Source: Pedobacter fastidiosus (GTDB lineage Bacteria > Bacteroidota > Bacteroidia > Sphingobacteriales > Sphingobacteriaceae). From it: DNA of 64,000 nucleotides. The DNA is taken from positions 22,088-86,087 of the forward strand of contig NZ_JACRYL010000006.1 in assembly GCF_014306625.1 (NCBI RefSeq), written 5' to 3'. This document shows positions 1-9,800 of this stretch, piece by piece. Positions within the stretch are counted from its first letter, which is position 1. The number at the start of each line of letters is the position of its first letter. The notes beneath the pieces are model-generated. The model was not told where the DNA came from, searched no databases, and saw nothing but the letters and a program-made list of their open reading frames with translations. The position numbers were made by a program, and so were the translations under genes.

Positions 1-194
1 CACAGGCTGAGCCACTTCGCTGAAGGAGCTCCATTTCTCCACCCTGTTTGGGTAGGTGGGAGGTAGAAAGGAATTGCAATCCCTTTAACTATCATACCTT
101 CTAAATGTTGCAAGGCCGTTCGCGTACTTCGGAAGGGGTTGAGCGTATTGAAAGGTTGGAAACTCTTTAATATAACATGATTAAAAAAAAGTTT
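1..194 (-). other. open reading frame fragment at the left edge, possible mobile-element remnant
   Basis: On the minus strand a frame stays open from just below an in-frame stop at 195-197 to the window edge, about 64 codons, without a convincing start. The stretch is visibly richer in G and C than the AT-rich DNA after it. The translated piece contains 'FRSTRTALQHLEGMIVKG', which by eye recalls the C-terminal part of some small DDE transposases (IS6-like), but the likeness is weak. It could equally be non-coding repeat DNA. The rest of the stretch, to 349, is AT-rich and holds the upstream region of the Crp-like gene, with no clear promoter box. Confidence 0.2.
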
Positions 195-349
195 TTATGG
201 ATCTACAAGCGCTTGATAATTGACTATATCTTATAGAAATTAAATTTTTGGAATACACAAGTAATAGTTAAATCTATAAGCAATTATATATTTGTAATGA
301 ATATTCACTAACGTATTAACCTCAGAATAAAGTCGATCTTTACTAAACA

Positions 350-913
350 ATGGAGCAATTTATAACATTCATAAAATCGATCATATTGATAGATGATTTC
401 GATTTGCAACTTGTACTTTCCAGATGTAAGACAAAGAAAGTAAGTAAAGGGAAGATAATTCTGAAGAAGGGACAAATTGCCAATCAATATTTTTTTATTG
501 TATCTGGTGGAGTACGCTTTTTTTATGAATTAAATGATCAGGAAAACACAACATGGGTAACCTTTAAAAATGAATTTTTTACGGAGATTTCTAGCCTTAA
601 TCCACAAAAACCAACTAGGTTTAATATCGAAGCCATTGAGGATACGGAACTGATTGTAATTGATAAAAAAGATATGGACTTTTTATATGGGCATATTGCA
701 AGCTGGGAGGAGTTTGGGAGAAAAATATGGGAAGCAATGTGTGTGAGAATGATAGATCAGATTTTAAATTTCCAAACACTTTCTGCTGAAGAACGATATT
801 TGGAATTTATGAATACTCCTGAGTATTTGCAGAAAGTTCCTATCAAGCAATTGGCCGCAGTTCTGGGCATTACACCCAATGCATTGAGTAGAATTAGGAA
901 AAATATTAGGTAA
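350..913 (+). CDS. Crp/Fnr-family transcriptional regulator
   Basis: 187 aa, the usual size for short Bacteroidota Crp/Fnr proteins. Residues 20-120 form a cyclic-nucleotide-binding-type beta barrel (the region around KGKIILKKGQIANQYFFIV), followed by a long helix and a C-terminal helix-turn-helix near residues 163-187 (PIKQLAAVLGITPNALSRIR). The glycine-rich phosphate-binding cassette that contacts cAMP is not recognisable, so the ligand is unknown. The gene precedes the hydrolase and NmrA-like reductase on the same strand, with a promoter-like box between, so it may control them; this is inferred from position. The ATG start fits the family N-terminus. Confidence 0.85.
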   Translation: MEQFITFIKSIILIDDFDLQLVLSRCKTKKVSKGKIILKKGQIANQYFFIVSGGVRFFYELNDQENTTWVTFKNEFFTEISSLNPQKPTRFNIEAIEDTELIVIDKKDMDFLYGHIASWEEFGRKIWEAMCVRMIDQILNFQTLSAEERYLEFMNTPEYLQKVPIKQLAAVLGITPNALSRIRKNIR

Positions 914-941
914 ATTGATTTTCTACCATTTGTTAGTTTTG
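914..941 (+). promoter_or_regulatory. candidate Bacteroidota promoter for the hydrolase gene
   Basis: TAGTTTTG at 934-941 matches the -7 consensus TAnnTTTG. An ATTG at 914-917 is a poor -33 candidate with a spacing of 16. The box lies 42 bases before the ATG of the alpha/beta hydrolase. Confidence 0.4.
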
Positions 942-982
942 CCTAACGAGTAGCCTACTAACTTTGAGTTATTAAAAATAAT

Positions 983-1924
983 ATGATGACTCAAATAAAT
1001 GATAACACAGCACCATCTCAAAATCAGTATGCTGATGAAGAATTAATTAAAAAATTTCCTGGCTTTACTAATCGTTATGTAAAAGTTAACGGATTTAGTT
1101 TGCACTATATTGAAGGTGGGAGTGGCGAGCCTCTGATTTGTTTGCCAGGTTGGCCACAAACCTATTATTCTTATCATCCCATTGCTGGTGATCTTGCAAA
1201 AGCATATCGTGTAATTATTGTAGATCTCAGAGGGATGGGCAGTTCGGGGAAAACCGATTCCGGGTACGATAAGAAAACAATGGCAAGTGATATTCTGGAG
1301 TTGATCAAGCAACTTGGGCTATCTAAAGTCCACCTTATGGGGCACGATATTGGCGGAATGGTTGCTATGAGTTTCGCGTTTAACTATCCCCAATTCACGG
1401 ATAAGCTAATTGTTGCGGATGGCGCACACCCAAGCGAAGGCATGATGCAAATGCCATTGATGCCTCCAAATGGTACTTTTAATGAAAAGATGGATGCAAA
1501 GATGCCTTACGCTTGGTGGATGGGGTTTAATCAGGTAAAAGAATTACCAGAAAAGATATTGGAAGGTCGTTTTCAATACCTTTTAGATTGGCTTTTTCAG
1601 TATGTAATGATTGATGAAAGTAAAATGACTTCATTCGATAGAGCAGTTTATGCTTCCATTTACAATAAAGCCGAGAACATTAAGGCTTCCAATGCCTGGT
1701 ATCAAAGCTTTGCACAAGATATTGAAGATGCAAAAAACTATCAACCGCTTACCATGCCTGTATTGGGAATTGGAAGTTATGTTAGTTACAACTATATGAA
1801 AATAGGATTACCTTATGTTGCAAAAGATGTTAATGTAGTTGGTATCTTAGATAGTGGCCATTATATGTTCGAAGAACAACCTCAGCAAGTGTTAGACGCT
1901 GTTTTCAGCTTTTTAGCATTATAA
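983..1924 (+). CDS. alpha/beta hydrolase, epoxide hydrolase-like
   Basis: 313 aa with an alpha/beta hydrolase fold. The oxyanion segment is near residue 54 (LPGWPQ) and the nucleophile elbow is G120-H-D-I-G-G, so the nucleophile is Asp122, as in epoxide hydrolases and haloalkane dehalogenases rather than serine esterases. The catalytic His is in DSGHYMFEEQP near residue 296. No signal peptide is visible, so it is probably cytoplasmic. The substrate cannot be told from sequence. It lies 27 bases before the NmrA-like reductase, so the two are probably cotranscribed, perhaps for detoxification. Two consecutive ATG codons make the start uncertain by one residue. Confidence 0.85.
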   Translation: MMTQINDNTAPSQNQYADEELIKKFPGFTNRYVKVNGFSLHYIEGGSGEPLICLPGWPQTYYSYHPIAGDLAKAYRVIIVDLRGMGSSGKTDSGYDKKTMASDILELIKQLGLSKVHLMGHDIGGMVAMSFAFNYPQFTDKLIVADGAHPSEGMMQMPLMPPNGTFNEKMDAKMPYAWWMGFNQVKELPEKILEGRFQYLLDWLFQYVMIDESKMTSFDRAVYASIYNKAENIKASNAWYQSFAQDIEDAKNYQPLTMPVLGIGSYVSYNYMKIGLPYVAKDVNVVGILDSGHYMFEEQPQQVLDAVFSFLAL

Positions 1925-1951
1925 TAGAATAAACATCCTTAAATAATAATC

Positions 1952-2848
1952 ATGAAAAAATCAATCTTGGTAGCTGGTGCTACTGGTAATTTAGGAAATA
2001 AAATTTGTAAGGAATTAATAAAGAGAGGCGCAGATGTAAGTGCCTTAGTTCGAACAGCTACTGATCCTGAAAAAATCGAAACTCTAAGAAAAATTGGTGT
2101 TAATGTAATTGCAGTAGATTTAAGCAATGTCGATGAAATCGCAAAGGCTTGTGCAGATATAGATTGTGTAGTTTCTGCATTGGCAGGCTTGGGAGATGTT
2201 ATTTTAGATTTACAGAAAAGATTATTGGATGGTGCATTGCAAGCAGGAGTACCACGGTTTATCCCTTCAGATTTTTGTACGGATTATAACGACTTGGTAC
2301 CTGGCGAAAACAGGAATTTTGATTTAAGAAGACAATTTAAAGCCTATCTAGACAGCTCTTCAATCAAAGCATCCTCTATTTTCAACGGCGCTTTTGCAGA
2401 TATTATGAAATACAATACACCTATTCTAAATTTAAAAGACAAGAGCATCGGCTATTGGGGTGAAAAGGCAGACTGGAAATTGGATTTCACCACAATGGAT
2501 AATACAGCTTCCTTTACAGCTGAAGTAGCTTTAGACGATAAAGCACCCAGAAATTTACAGATAGCAAGTTTTCAGGTTAGTCCCAATATGATTTGGGCTG
2601 ATGTGAAAGAAGCAACGGGTCTGGAATTTAGAATGCAACAACTTTCAAGTCTCGAAGATTTTGCACAGATGATAAAAAAGCAGAGAAAAGATAATCCTGC
2701 CGGTGAGGCTGAATTGTATGCCAAATGGCAACAAGCTCAATATATGTATTCCATGTTTTCAACTCATCATCATCAACTGTCTAATCAACGTTATGAAAAT
2801 CTTAGCTGGACAACCAGTTTGGATTATATAAGTTCTTTTGTGAAATGA
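1952..2848 (+). CDS. NmrA-like / aromatic alcohol reductase-type NAD(P)-binding protein
   Basis: 298 aa. The N-terminus has a Rossmann motif GATGNLG (residues 8-14) and an NADP-type basic patch shortly after, as in NmrA-like regulators and isoflavone/phenylcoumaran reductases of the atypical short-chain dehydrogenase group. The motif FIPSDFCTDY near residues 103-112 is typical of that group, where the protein continues with a substrate domain. Members may be oxidoreductases or redox sensors, and the sequence does not decide which. It follows the hydrolase by 27 bases and ends at a hairpin terminator. Confidence 0.8.
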   Translation: MKKSILVAGATGNLGNKICKELIKRGADVSALVRTATDPEKIETLRKIGVNVIAVDLSNVDEIAKACADIDCVVSALAGLGDVILDLQKRLLDGALQAGVPRFIPSDFCTDYNDLVPGENRNFDLRRQFKAYLDSSSIKASSIFNGAFADIMKYNTPILNLKDKSIGYWGEKADWKLDFTTMDNTASFTAEVALDDKAPRNLQIASFQVSPNMIWADVKEATGLEFRMQQLSSLEDFAQMIKKQRKDNPAGEAELYAKWQQAQYMYSMFSTHHHQLSNQRYENLSWTTSLDYISSFVK

Positions 2849-2888
2849 GATACAAATTGAAAATAATAAGTCATGGTAGCAAGTTTAC

Positions 2889-2917
2889 AGCAGTTCAGAA
2901 ATGAGCTGCTTTTTTTA
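2889..2917 (+). terminator. rho-independent terminator of the hydrolase-reductase operon
   Basis: The arms AGCAGTTCA and TGAGCTGCT pair over 9 bp (one G-U) around a short GAAA-type loop and are followed by seven T. It lies 41 bases after the reductase stop. Confidence 0.75.
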
Positions 2918-3046
2918 AATAGATATTTCAATTGGTATAACTAATTTTTTTGCGAAAATTAATTTCATTAATCGTTCTATTTTAAATGTAACGTCCTCAT
3001 TTATTTTGTGTTAAATGCAGAATTCAGATAATCTCGAAACTCCCCA

Positions 3047-3901
3047 TCACTTATTTTTTATTTGCAACCGATAATTTGTAGGAGTAGTATTGTATTTTTC
3101 ACTGAAGCTTTTGGTGAAGTTTGCGAGATCATTAAAACCGCAATCAAAGGCAATGTCGGTAATTCGCTTTGTGGAAGCCAAAAGGAGTTCGGTTGCTTTT
3201 TCTAGCTTTTTAGCTTTAATATAATTGGCGGGCGTATCGTTGTATAATCTTGCAAATTCTCGTTTAAAGGAAGAGATGCTTAAATTATTTCGCTCAGCCA
3301 GTTCCTCAATAGATAATTGCGAAAACAAATTTGCTTCTATTATTTGTTTAAAAGTATAGGTTGTTGGCGAAAAGAGTTGTGATAAAATGACTTGAATAGC
3401 CTCTGCATTCTGTGTTTGTGAAAGTAAAAGAATGATTTCTTTAAACTTTAAGATCAAAATATCTTCGTTAACTAAAGATGGATTTTCAAAATAAAAGAGT
3501 AATCCTTCAATGTACTTTAGAATTAAAAAATCGCTGCTTATTTTTTCGCTCGATTTATTTGAGATCGGATTCCGAGGGGCTTGAAGCAATACCGGAAGTT
3601 CTCTTTCATAAATTTTCTTGAGTATATCTGGATAGAAAGTAACGATTACAATTTCACAATTACTTTTTGAGTTGGAATTTTGTATCTGCTTTCCGGAGTT
3701 GATGCAATTCAGAAATAATGAATAATTGGTCGGGATGTTTATTTCTTCCTCATCAATTTGATATTTAATCTCACCTTCTAATAAGTACAAAAAACAAGCC
3801 CGATCGGTAACTGGAAAATCAAATTTGAAGGGTGGCTTTAATACAATTTTTTGGATCAGCGATTTTCCAAATAGGTCAAATTTTTTATAGTCGTTTACCA
3901 T
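3047..3901 (-). CDS. AraC-family transcriptional regulator
   Basis: The C-terminal 100 residues contain the double helix-turn-helix of AraC proteins: LSIEELAERNNLSISSFKREF, then a linker, then ITDIAFDCGFNDLANFTKSF and the ending NTTPTNYR. The N-terminal half is a cupin-like ligand domain of the type common in Bacteroidota, without further assignable function. I chose the ATG at 3901 (284 aa). The longest frame begins 13 codons upstream at a TTG. It is convergent with the reductase and divergent from the peroxiredoxin remnant and the membrane gene, which it might once have controlled; this is inference from position only. Confidence 0.85.
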   Translation of the reverse strand: MVNDYKKFDLFGKSLIQKIVLKPPFKFDFPVTDRACFLYLLEGEIKYQIDEEEINIPTNYSLFLNCINSGKQIQNSNSKSNCEIVIVTFYPDILKKIYERELPVLLQAPRNPISNKSSEKISSDFLILKYIEGLLFYFENPSLVNEDILILKFKEIILLLSQTQNAEAIQVILSQLFSPTTYTFKQIIEANLFSQLSIEELAERNNLSISSFKREFARLYNDTPANYIKAKKLEKATELLLASTKRITDIAFDCGFNDLANFTKSFSEKYNTTPTNYRLQIKNK

Positions 3902-4101
3902 ATTGTTTAAAGATGCTTCTTTTATGAACCAAATTGCCAAAAAATTGAACTAATCTACTAAGTCTAGCTTTCTTTTCTTTAGGAGCTTTGTAATGCAAAA
4001 AGAAATAAATTAAAAACATCAAATTAAGATTCTGCGCTATTCCCTTTTATTGGCCTTATTTCTTTAGCAGTATAATTATCTAACAATTAAAAAATCGAAC
4101 A

Positions 4102-4236
4102 ATGAAAATTAAAGAAGGCAAAGTCGCACCCAACTTTACAATTATGGATTTAAATGGTAATCCATTTAGTTTATCAGAAGATCATTTGCCAGTAGCTTCA
4201 AATAAGTCATTTTTAAATTTAACATATAACAACTAA
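4102..4236 (+). pseudogene. truncated peroxiredoxin (AhpC/TSA) remnant
   Basis: A 44-codon frame starts with MKIKEGKVAPNFTIMDLNG and NPFSLSED, the typical N-terminus of an alkyl hydroperoxide reductase/thiol-specific antioxidant family protein. It ends before the strand carrying the peroxidatic cysteine motif, which should follow within about 20 residues. The last 15 codons resemble nothing in that family and run into a stop 5 bases before the next ATG. The likeliest history is a deletion that removed most of a peroxiredoxin gene. Expression as a short peptide cannot be excluded. Confidence 0.65.
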
Positions 4237-4241
4237 TAATT

Positions 4242-4727
4242 ATGGGACTATCAAATTTAGGCATTTTTCATACTGCTATTGGCGTTATTGCGATTGTTTC
4301 TGCAATCGCTTCCTATATAAAATATGGTAAAATCAATTTAGCTGCATTATCCGGCAAAACATATTTTTACTGCACCATGATTACCTCATTAACTGCACTG
4401 GGTATCTCCAAGCATGGCGGATTTAATGCTGGCCATGTATTTTCATTGTTAATTGTAGTATTGGTATCTGTAGCCTATTTTCTTTATCAAAAGAAACAGG
4501 GTAATAACCGAAATCGGTATTTTGAAAACTTTTGTCTGTCGTTCAGCTTTTTTCTCTCTTGGATACCTACGGTTAATGAAACATTTACTCGGATTCCAAT
4601 CGGACATCCTTTGGCAAAAGCGCCAAGTGATCCAATTATAGGCGGAACACTACTTTTTCTTTTAATAATATTTGTTGCAGGTTCTATCTATCAATATAGG
4701 AAGCAAAGAAAAATAAACCTTAGTTAG
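4242..4727 (+). CDS. small integral membrane protein of unknown function
   Basis: 161 aa with four clear hydrophobic segments, at about residues 7-25, 38-54, 65-82 and 134-152, and a basic C-terminus (QYRKQRKINLS). A short conserved-looking stretch, KHGGFNAGHVFS, lies between segments 2 and 3. A His-Gly pair next to a membrane segment recalls some DUF2306-type proteins, but I cannot assign the family. It stands alone, 5 bases after the peroxiredoxin remnant, and ends directly at a strong terminator. Confidence 0.75.
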   Translation: MGLSNLGIFHTAIGVIAIVSAIASYIKYGKINLAALSGKTYFYCTMITSLTALGISKHGGFNAGHVFSLLIVVLVSVAYFLYQKKQGNNRNRYFENFCLSFSFFLSWIPTVNETFTRIPIGHPLAKAPSDPIIGGTLLFLLIIFVAGSIYQYRKQRKINLS

Positions 4728-4769
4728 AAAATGATAAAGCAGTTCTGAGAAGAGCTGCTTTATCATTTT
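4728..4769 (+). terminator. strong rho-independent terminator after the membrane protein gene
   Basis: AAATGATAAAGCAG pairs with CTGCTTTATCATTT over about 14 bp plus further inner pairs (TCT/AGA), with a T-rich tail. The stem begins inside the stop-codon region. The remaining DNA to 4926 shows nothing else I can name. Confidence 0.85.
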
Positions 4770-4926
4770 ATCAGCATTCGTGCATTTAAAATAATTTGAC
4801 AGTGGCCTTTTTAACAAAGTAAAATAAGCATTTTTTTCGTAGAACTCCTTCATTTCATTTCGTTGGATTTTTAAAGTAGACACTGTTAATAACGATTTTT
4901 CCTTATTTTTATCGAAAAAGAATAAT

Positions 4927-6054
4927 ATGCCATTTACCACTCTGGGATTAATACCAGAATTATTAAGAGTCTTATCAGATCAAAAATATACTGAACCAAC
5001 ACCAATTCAGCAAGCAGCTATACCAGCGATATTGAACAAGAGGGATGTTTTAGGCATCGCCAAAACAGGATCTGGAAAAACAGCCAGCTATGTTTTGCCA
5101 ATCTTGATGAATCTGCAAAAGGCAGTTGCGCTTAAAAACCGACACGTTAATGTATTGGTTTTGGTGCCTACACGCGAGCTTGCGGAGCAGGTAAAAGATG
5201 TTTTTCAAACTTTTGGAAAAGGAGTTCCAGTGCCTGTTAAAACATTGGCGGTTTATGGTGGAGTATCTATAAATCCTCAAATGACGGCTCTTCAAGGTAC
5301 AAATGTGCTTATAGCAACGCCGGGCAGATTGTTGGAACTGTTAGAAATGAATTCGGTTTATTTATCTAGTATTGAGACTCTGGTACTTGATGAAGCCGAC
5401 AAAATGCTTAATCTAGGATTTAAAGAAGAGGTAAATAAAATTATTGCACTCTTGCCAGAAAAGCGTCAGAACATACTATTATCAGCTACTTTAAATCAAG
5501 ATCTTCAACTAATTCACCAAGTTTTACTGCATGATCCGCTGGTTATCAAGATTGAAGCCCAAGAAGATTCTCTCGAACAGATTAATCAGGTGGCCTATAT
5601 TGTTTCTGATGAAAAGAAAGGACCCTTTTTGCGTTATCTAATCGGTCATCACGAAATGAAACAAGTTTTGATATTTGCTTCTTCCGTTCATACTGCAGAT
5701 GCCATTGTAAACAAACTTGTTAAAAATAATTTTCAGGCGAAAGCCATCCACAGTAAAAAAAGTCAGGGAGCAAGAAATGAGGCGTTGTCTAATTTTAAAT
5801 CTGGCAGGCTTAAAATATTGGTGGCCACAGATTTAATGGGAAGAGGAATCGATATTGACCAGCTTCCTTTTGTAATTAATTATGAACTGCCTAGATCGCC
5901 CAAAGATTATATCCACCGCATTGGTAGAACAGGCCGTGCAGATAAGTTGGGAGAAGCTATCTCTTTGGTTAGTCCTGATGAATTACACCATTTTGAGGTT
6001 ATTCAAAAGAAAATGGGGAAACAGGTTAAATTAATTGATAGCGAAAATATGTAA
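4927..6054 (+). CDS. DEAD-box ATP-dependent RNA helicase
   Basis: 375 aa, essentially only the two RecA-like domains. Visible motifs in order: Q motif around PTPIQQ (24-29), Walker A AKTGSGKT (45-52), PTRELAEQ (81-88), TPGR (131-134), DEAD (155-158), SAT, and in domain 2 VATDLMGRGIDI and HRIGRTGRA. It is shorter than most RhlE-type helicases because it lacks the basic C-terminal extension. It probably unwinds RNA in ribosome assembly, decay or cold adaptation. It is monocistronic and convergent with the response regulator. Confidence 0.95.
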   Translation: MPFTTLGLIPELLRVLSDQKYTEPTPIQQAAIPAILNKRDVLGIAKTGSGKTASYVLPILMNLQKAVALKNRHVNVLVLVPTRELAEQVKDVFQTFGKGVPVPVKTLAVYGGVSINPQMTALQGTNVLIATPGRLLELLEMNSVYLSSIETLVLDEADKMLNLGFKEEVNKIIALLPEKRQNILLSATLNQDLQLIHQVLLHDPLVIKIEAQEDSLEQINQVAYIVSDEKKGPFLRYLIGHHEMKQVLIFASSVHTADAIVNKLVKNNFQAKAIHSKKSQGARNEALSNFKSGRLKILVATDLMGRGIDIDQLPFVINYELPRSPKDYIHRIGRTGRADKLGEAISLVSPDELHHFEVIQKKMGKQVKLIDSENM

Positions 6055-6115
6055 TCACAAAATATTTACGTTTTTAGCAATCTAGGTTATTTAGCAAAGG
6101 ATTTTAAGTTCAAAG

Positions 6116-6898
6116 CTAAGCATTCTTCAATTGATTTGCATACTCGATTGGGTTGATGCCGAAATATTTAAGAAAGTTCTTTCCAAAAATGCTTTGCGAA
6201 CTGTAACCCACCATTTGAGAAACTTCAAAAAGTTTTAAGTCGTTTTCGGCAATTAACCTTGCAGCCTTTTTTAAGCGGACTATATTTACCAAATCTTTTG
6301 GGGTAACGTCAGAAATTGCCTTCACTTTACGGTAAAAAGTTGGGCGACTCATATTCATGTGGTAAGCCAATTGATCGATTTCTAAGTTGGTATCTTTTAT
6401 GTTCTGGTGAATATATTCTTCAACCTTTTTCATAAATACTTCATCAGTTTTTCGGTGAGTGGTAATCCAACTGTCTTCAAAAGGTGTATTAGAAAAGTGT
6501 TCCCTAACCTTAAATCGGTTTTTTAGCAGATTAGCAACTTGGAGCAACAGAAATTCGGGAGAAAAAGGTTTCTGAACATAAGCGTCGGCGCCAACTTCCA
6601 AACCCGATATTTGTGCTTGATAGGTATTTTTTGAAGTTAGAAGTATAAGCGGAATGTGACAATAATCGATATTTGATTTAACCTGTTGACAAAACTCAAG
6701 CCCATCAATGCCAGGCATCATGATATCGCTTATAATCAGATCGATAACATTGTTTTGCAATAGAATTAGTGCCTGTTCCGCATTTTCGGCGGTTACTACA
6801 TCATAGCTATCGGAGAAGATTTCTGTAAGGAAATCGAGGATGTCTTCACTATCATCTATAATTAGTAGCAGATCGCTTTTTGTTAGAATTTTTTCCAC
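6116..6898 (-). CDS. response regulator with AraC-type DNA-binding domain (output half of a split hybrid system)
   Basis: 260 aa. The receiver domain (about residues 10-125) has the acidic pair DD at 15-16, the phosphoacceptor Asp58 in SDIMMPG, the switch residue in LLTSK and Lys in QKPFSP. The C-terminal 100 residues are an AraC HTH pair (IDQLAYHMNMSRPTFYRKV and LFEVSQMVGYSSQSIFGKNF). The only sensible start is a GTG at 6898, which lies inside the end of the sensor gene and overlaps it by 16 bases in the -1 frame. It presumably activates the adjacent susC operon. In the classical Bacteroidota hybrid two-component systems this domain pair is fused to the sensor. Confidence 0.92.
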   Translation of the reverse strand: MEKILTKSDLLLIIDDSEDILDFLTEIFSDSYDVVTAENAEQALILLQNNVIDLIISDIMMPGIDGLEFCQQVKSNIDYCHIPLILLTSKNTYQAQISGLEVGADAYVQKPFSPEFLLLQVANLLKNRFKVREHFSNTPFEDSWITTHRKTDEVFMKKVEEYIHQNIKDTNLEIDQLAYHMNMSRPTFYRKVKAISDVTPKDLVNIVRLKKAARLIAENDLKLFEVSQMVGYSSQSIFGKNFLKYFGINPIEYANQLKNA

Positions 6899-9800
6899 TT
6901 GCTTAAATTAAACTCTATTGAGTGGTGAATGGGCAATTTTAATTCAAATATATTTAATCCATTTTGGTATTCAATCAGCAGTAGGCTTCCCGTATGCAAC
7001 TCGGCTAAAGATCGGGCAATGGGTAATCCGATTCCTGTTCCCGGCTTATCTATGTTTCTGCTCATTCGGTAAAACGGTTCGAATATTTTCTCTCTTAATT
7101 CTTTAGGGATAGGTTCTCCATCCGTAGCAAACCGAATCACAAATTCTCGATGATCTTCTACCGTTGGTAAGAGCTCAATTATTATTTTTGAGCTTGCATA
7201 TTTGAGTGCATTGGATAAGAGATTGCTAATTATTTTTCTAAACGCTTCATAATCTACAAAGGCGATTAAACTGGTTTTGGGGAATTTAAGTTCGAGTTTG
7301 ATGTGTTTTTTCTCTATTTCAGGCTTAAATGCGGTAACTTCTTGCCTTAAAACCTGAATAATATTTAGTTTTACAAAACTCAATCCAAATTGATCAATCT
7401 CTGTTTTTCTAAAATCGAGCAATTGTGCGGTAAGCGCAAGAAGTCTGTTAGTATTTTTATCGATCATCTGCAAGCTCTTTTTAATCGCGGGCGCATCTTC
7501 AATCCGATCAAGAAGCCGTTCTACCGGGCCTTTAATTAATGTTAAAGGCGTTTGAATTTCATGCGTAATATTGGTAAAAAACTCAATTTTTGCTTGATAA
7601 ATTTCTCTGTCTTTTTCAAATTCGAAAAGCTGAAGTTTCCTCTGATTTTTAGATTCGAGCATCTTTCTATAATAATTTGCCGAAAGATAAAACGCAATCA
7701 AAACCAGCAAAATGTAGATGAAATAAGCAAATCCGCTTTTCCAAAATGGTGGCCGTATTTGAATAACAATATGACGAGTTTTACTCACCCAGCCACCAAC
7801 ATTATCTCTTGCTTTAACCAAAAAGTTGTAAGTTCCGGGCGCTAAATCTGTAAAATAAGCCTTTTGATTATTTCTTAGATTCGTCCATTCATTATTGCCC
7901 ACGCCTTCCATTTGGTATAAGTAATCGATGGTTTTTGGAGACGTATAACTGAAAGTGGCAAACTCAATGTTAAAACTCGATTGGTTATAATTTAAACGTA
8001 CAGTGTCGGTGTAAAGAATTGCTTGAGAAAGCACACCTTTTTTGCCTGGTATTACTTCCTCATTATTAACCTGGAACGCGGTTAAGTAAAGAGGCGGAGC
8101 AACTGATTTTACCAATATATCAGCCGGATTAAAAGAAATAAGTCCTTGTACTGTTCCGAAATACATTTTTCCATTTACGTCTTTATAGGCCGAATTGTAG
8201 TTAAACTGATCGGTAATCAATCCGTTGGCTCTGGTAAAGATTTTGATTTTTTTGGTGCTTAAATTCAGGCAGATCAATCCTTTAAGTGAGCTGATCCATA
8301 AATTGCCAGTATTATCTTCGAGCGTTCTGAATAGGTAATTACTGGGTAAGCCATTGCTTGTGGTAATTTTTGTAATCTTTTTTCGATCTGGATCTAAACT
8401 GATCAAGCCTCCGCCTTCGCTTGCGAACCATAAGAAATGGCGACTGTCTTCATAGATGCCCTGAATTTGATAATCGAAACCATTTCCTTTATTAAACTTG
8501 ATGTTACCACTTAAACCCGTTTTTGGATTATAATAAAATACACCATTCTGCAAGCTTCCAACCCATATTGTTCCAGTATGATCTTCGAAAATGGCGTAGA
8601 TGTTGGAATTTTCGGGGATAAAATTGAGACGCTTAAAATTGTCTTTCTGTTCATCGTATTCAAAAAGCCCACCATGAATGGTACCAATCAAAATCCTCTT
8701 CTCCGAAGTTTGATAAATGGACATCACAAAATCACTGGTAAATTGATCACCCGAGCCAATAACACTATGTCTTTTTAAGATTTTACCGGTTTTTAAATCC
8801 ATAATGTCCAATCCATGAACGAAAGGACCTAAGTAGAGTTTATCTTTTGTGGCAAAAAGACCGTGAATATTTGGATAGGATAAACTATTGGAAAGCCCAG
8901 TTGTGGTAAACTGGGTAAATTTACCTGTGCTCAATTCCAAACGATTTACACCTGCATCTTCCGTCCCAATCCAAATGTTTTTGTTATCGTAACTGCAGAT
9001 TTCTCGCACCGCATTGCCCGATATAGAATTTGTTCCTTTAATGTTGATGTACTTCGTAAACTTGATATTTTCTGGCGAAAGATAATTCAGGCCACCAAAA
9101 AATGTCCCTGCCCAATATCCCTTTTCATTATCTTTAAGCAAACAATACACCGCATTATCTGATATTGAATAGCGATTGCTCGGAACTTTTTCTAGCTGTG
9201 TAAATTGCTGATTTTTGAGGTTAAAAACATACACTCCAGATTCTGTCGCTACCCAATAATTCTCCTCTTCTGCCGAGATTATATCTCTTACATAAATATC
9301 TGTATTGTCTTTGTTTTTAGATAAGAGCGCTTTAATTTCTTTCGTAACCAAGCTGTAAGTAAGCAAGCCATGTTTGGTTGTGCCAATCAGAATTTGATCT
9401 TTGAGTACCAGTAATTTGCTTATTACTTTCTGGTTATAAGGCAGGTTTTTATCTAGCACCTGGATAATGTTTGATACGCTATTATTTGCGGGATCGAATT
9501 TGAAAACTTCACCTTCATGATTACCAATCCACAGCTTGCCAAAGGCATCAAACTTCATAGAATTTCCATTAACGCTAGGGAAATAGCTGAGGTGTTTATT
9601 CAGCTGATTGTACCTGCACAGCATATCGCTTTTCAAAAACCAAATATTATTGTTTTTATCAATGGTAATTTGTTCCACACCATCGGCAACATTAAAAGGA
9701 ATCTGAAAGAAAACCTCATGAACAGGATCGAAGCGTAAAATTCCTCGACCCGTACCAATCCAAATCATTCCATTTTTATCCTCGCAGAGTGAGTTGATAA

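Noticed and set aside
3047..3940. Longer AraC protein starting at TTG 3940
   Set aside because: The added 13 residues do not resemble the family, and an ATG lies at 3901.
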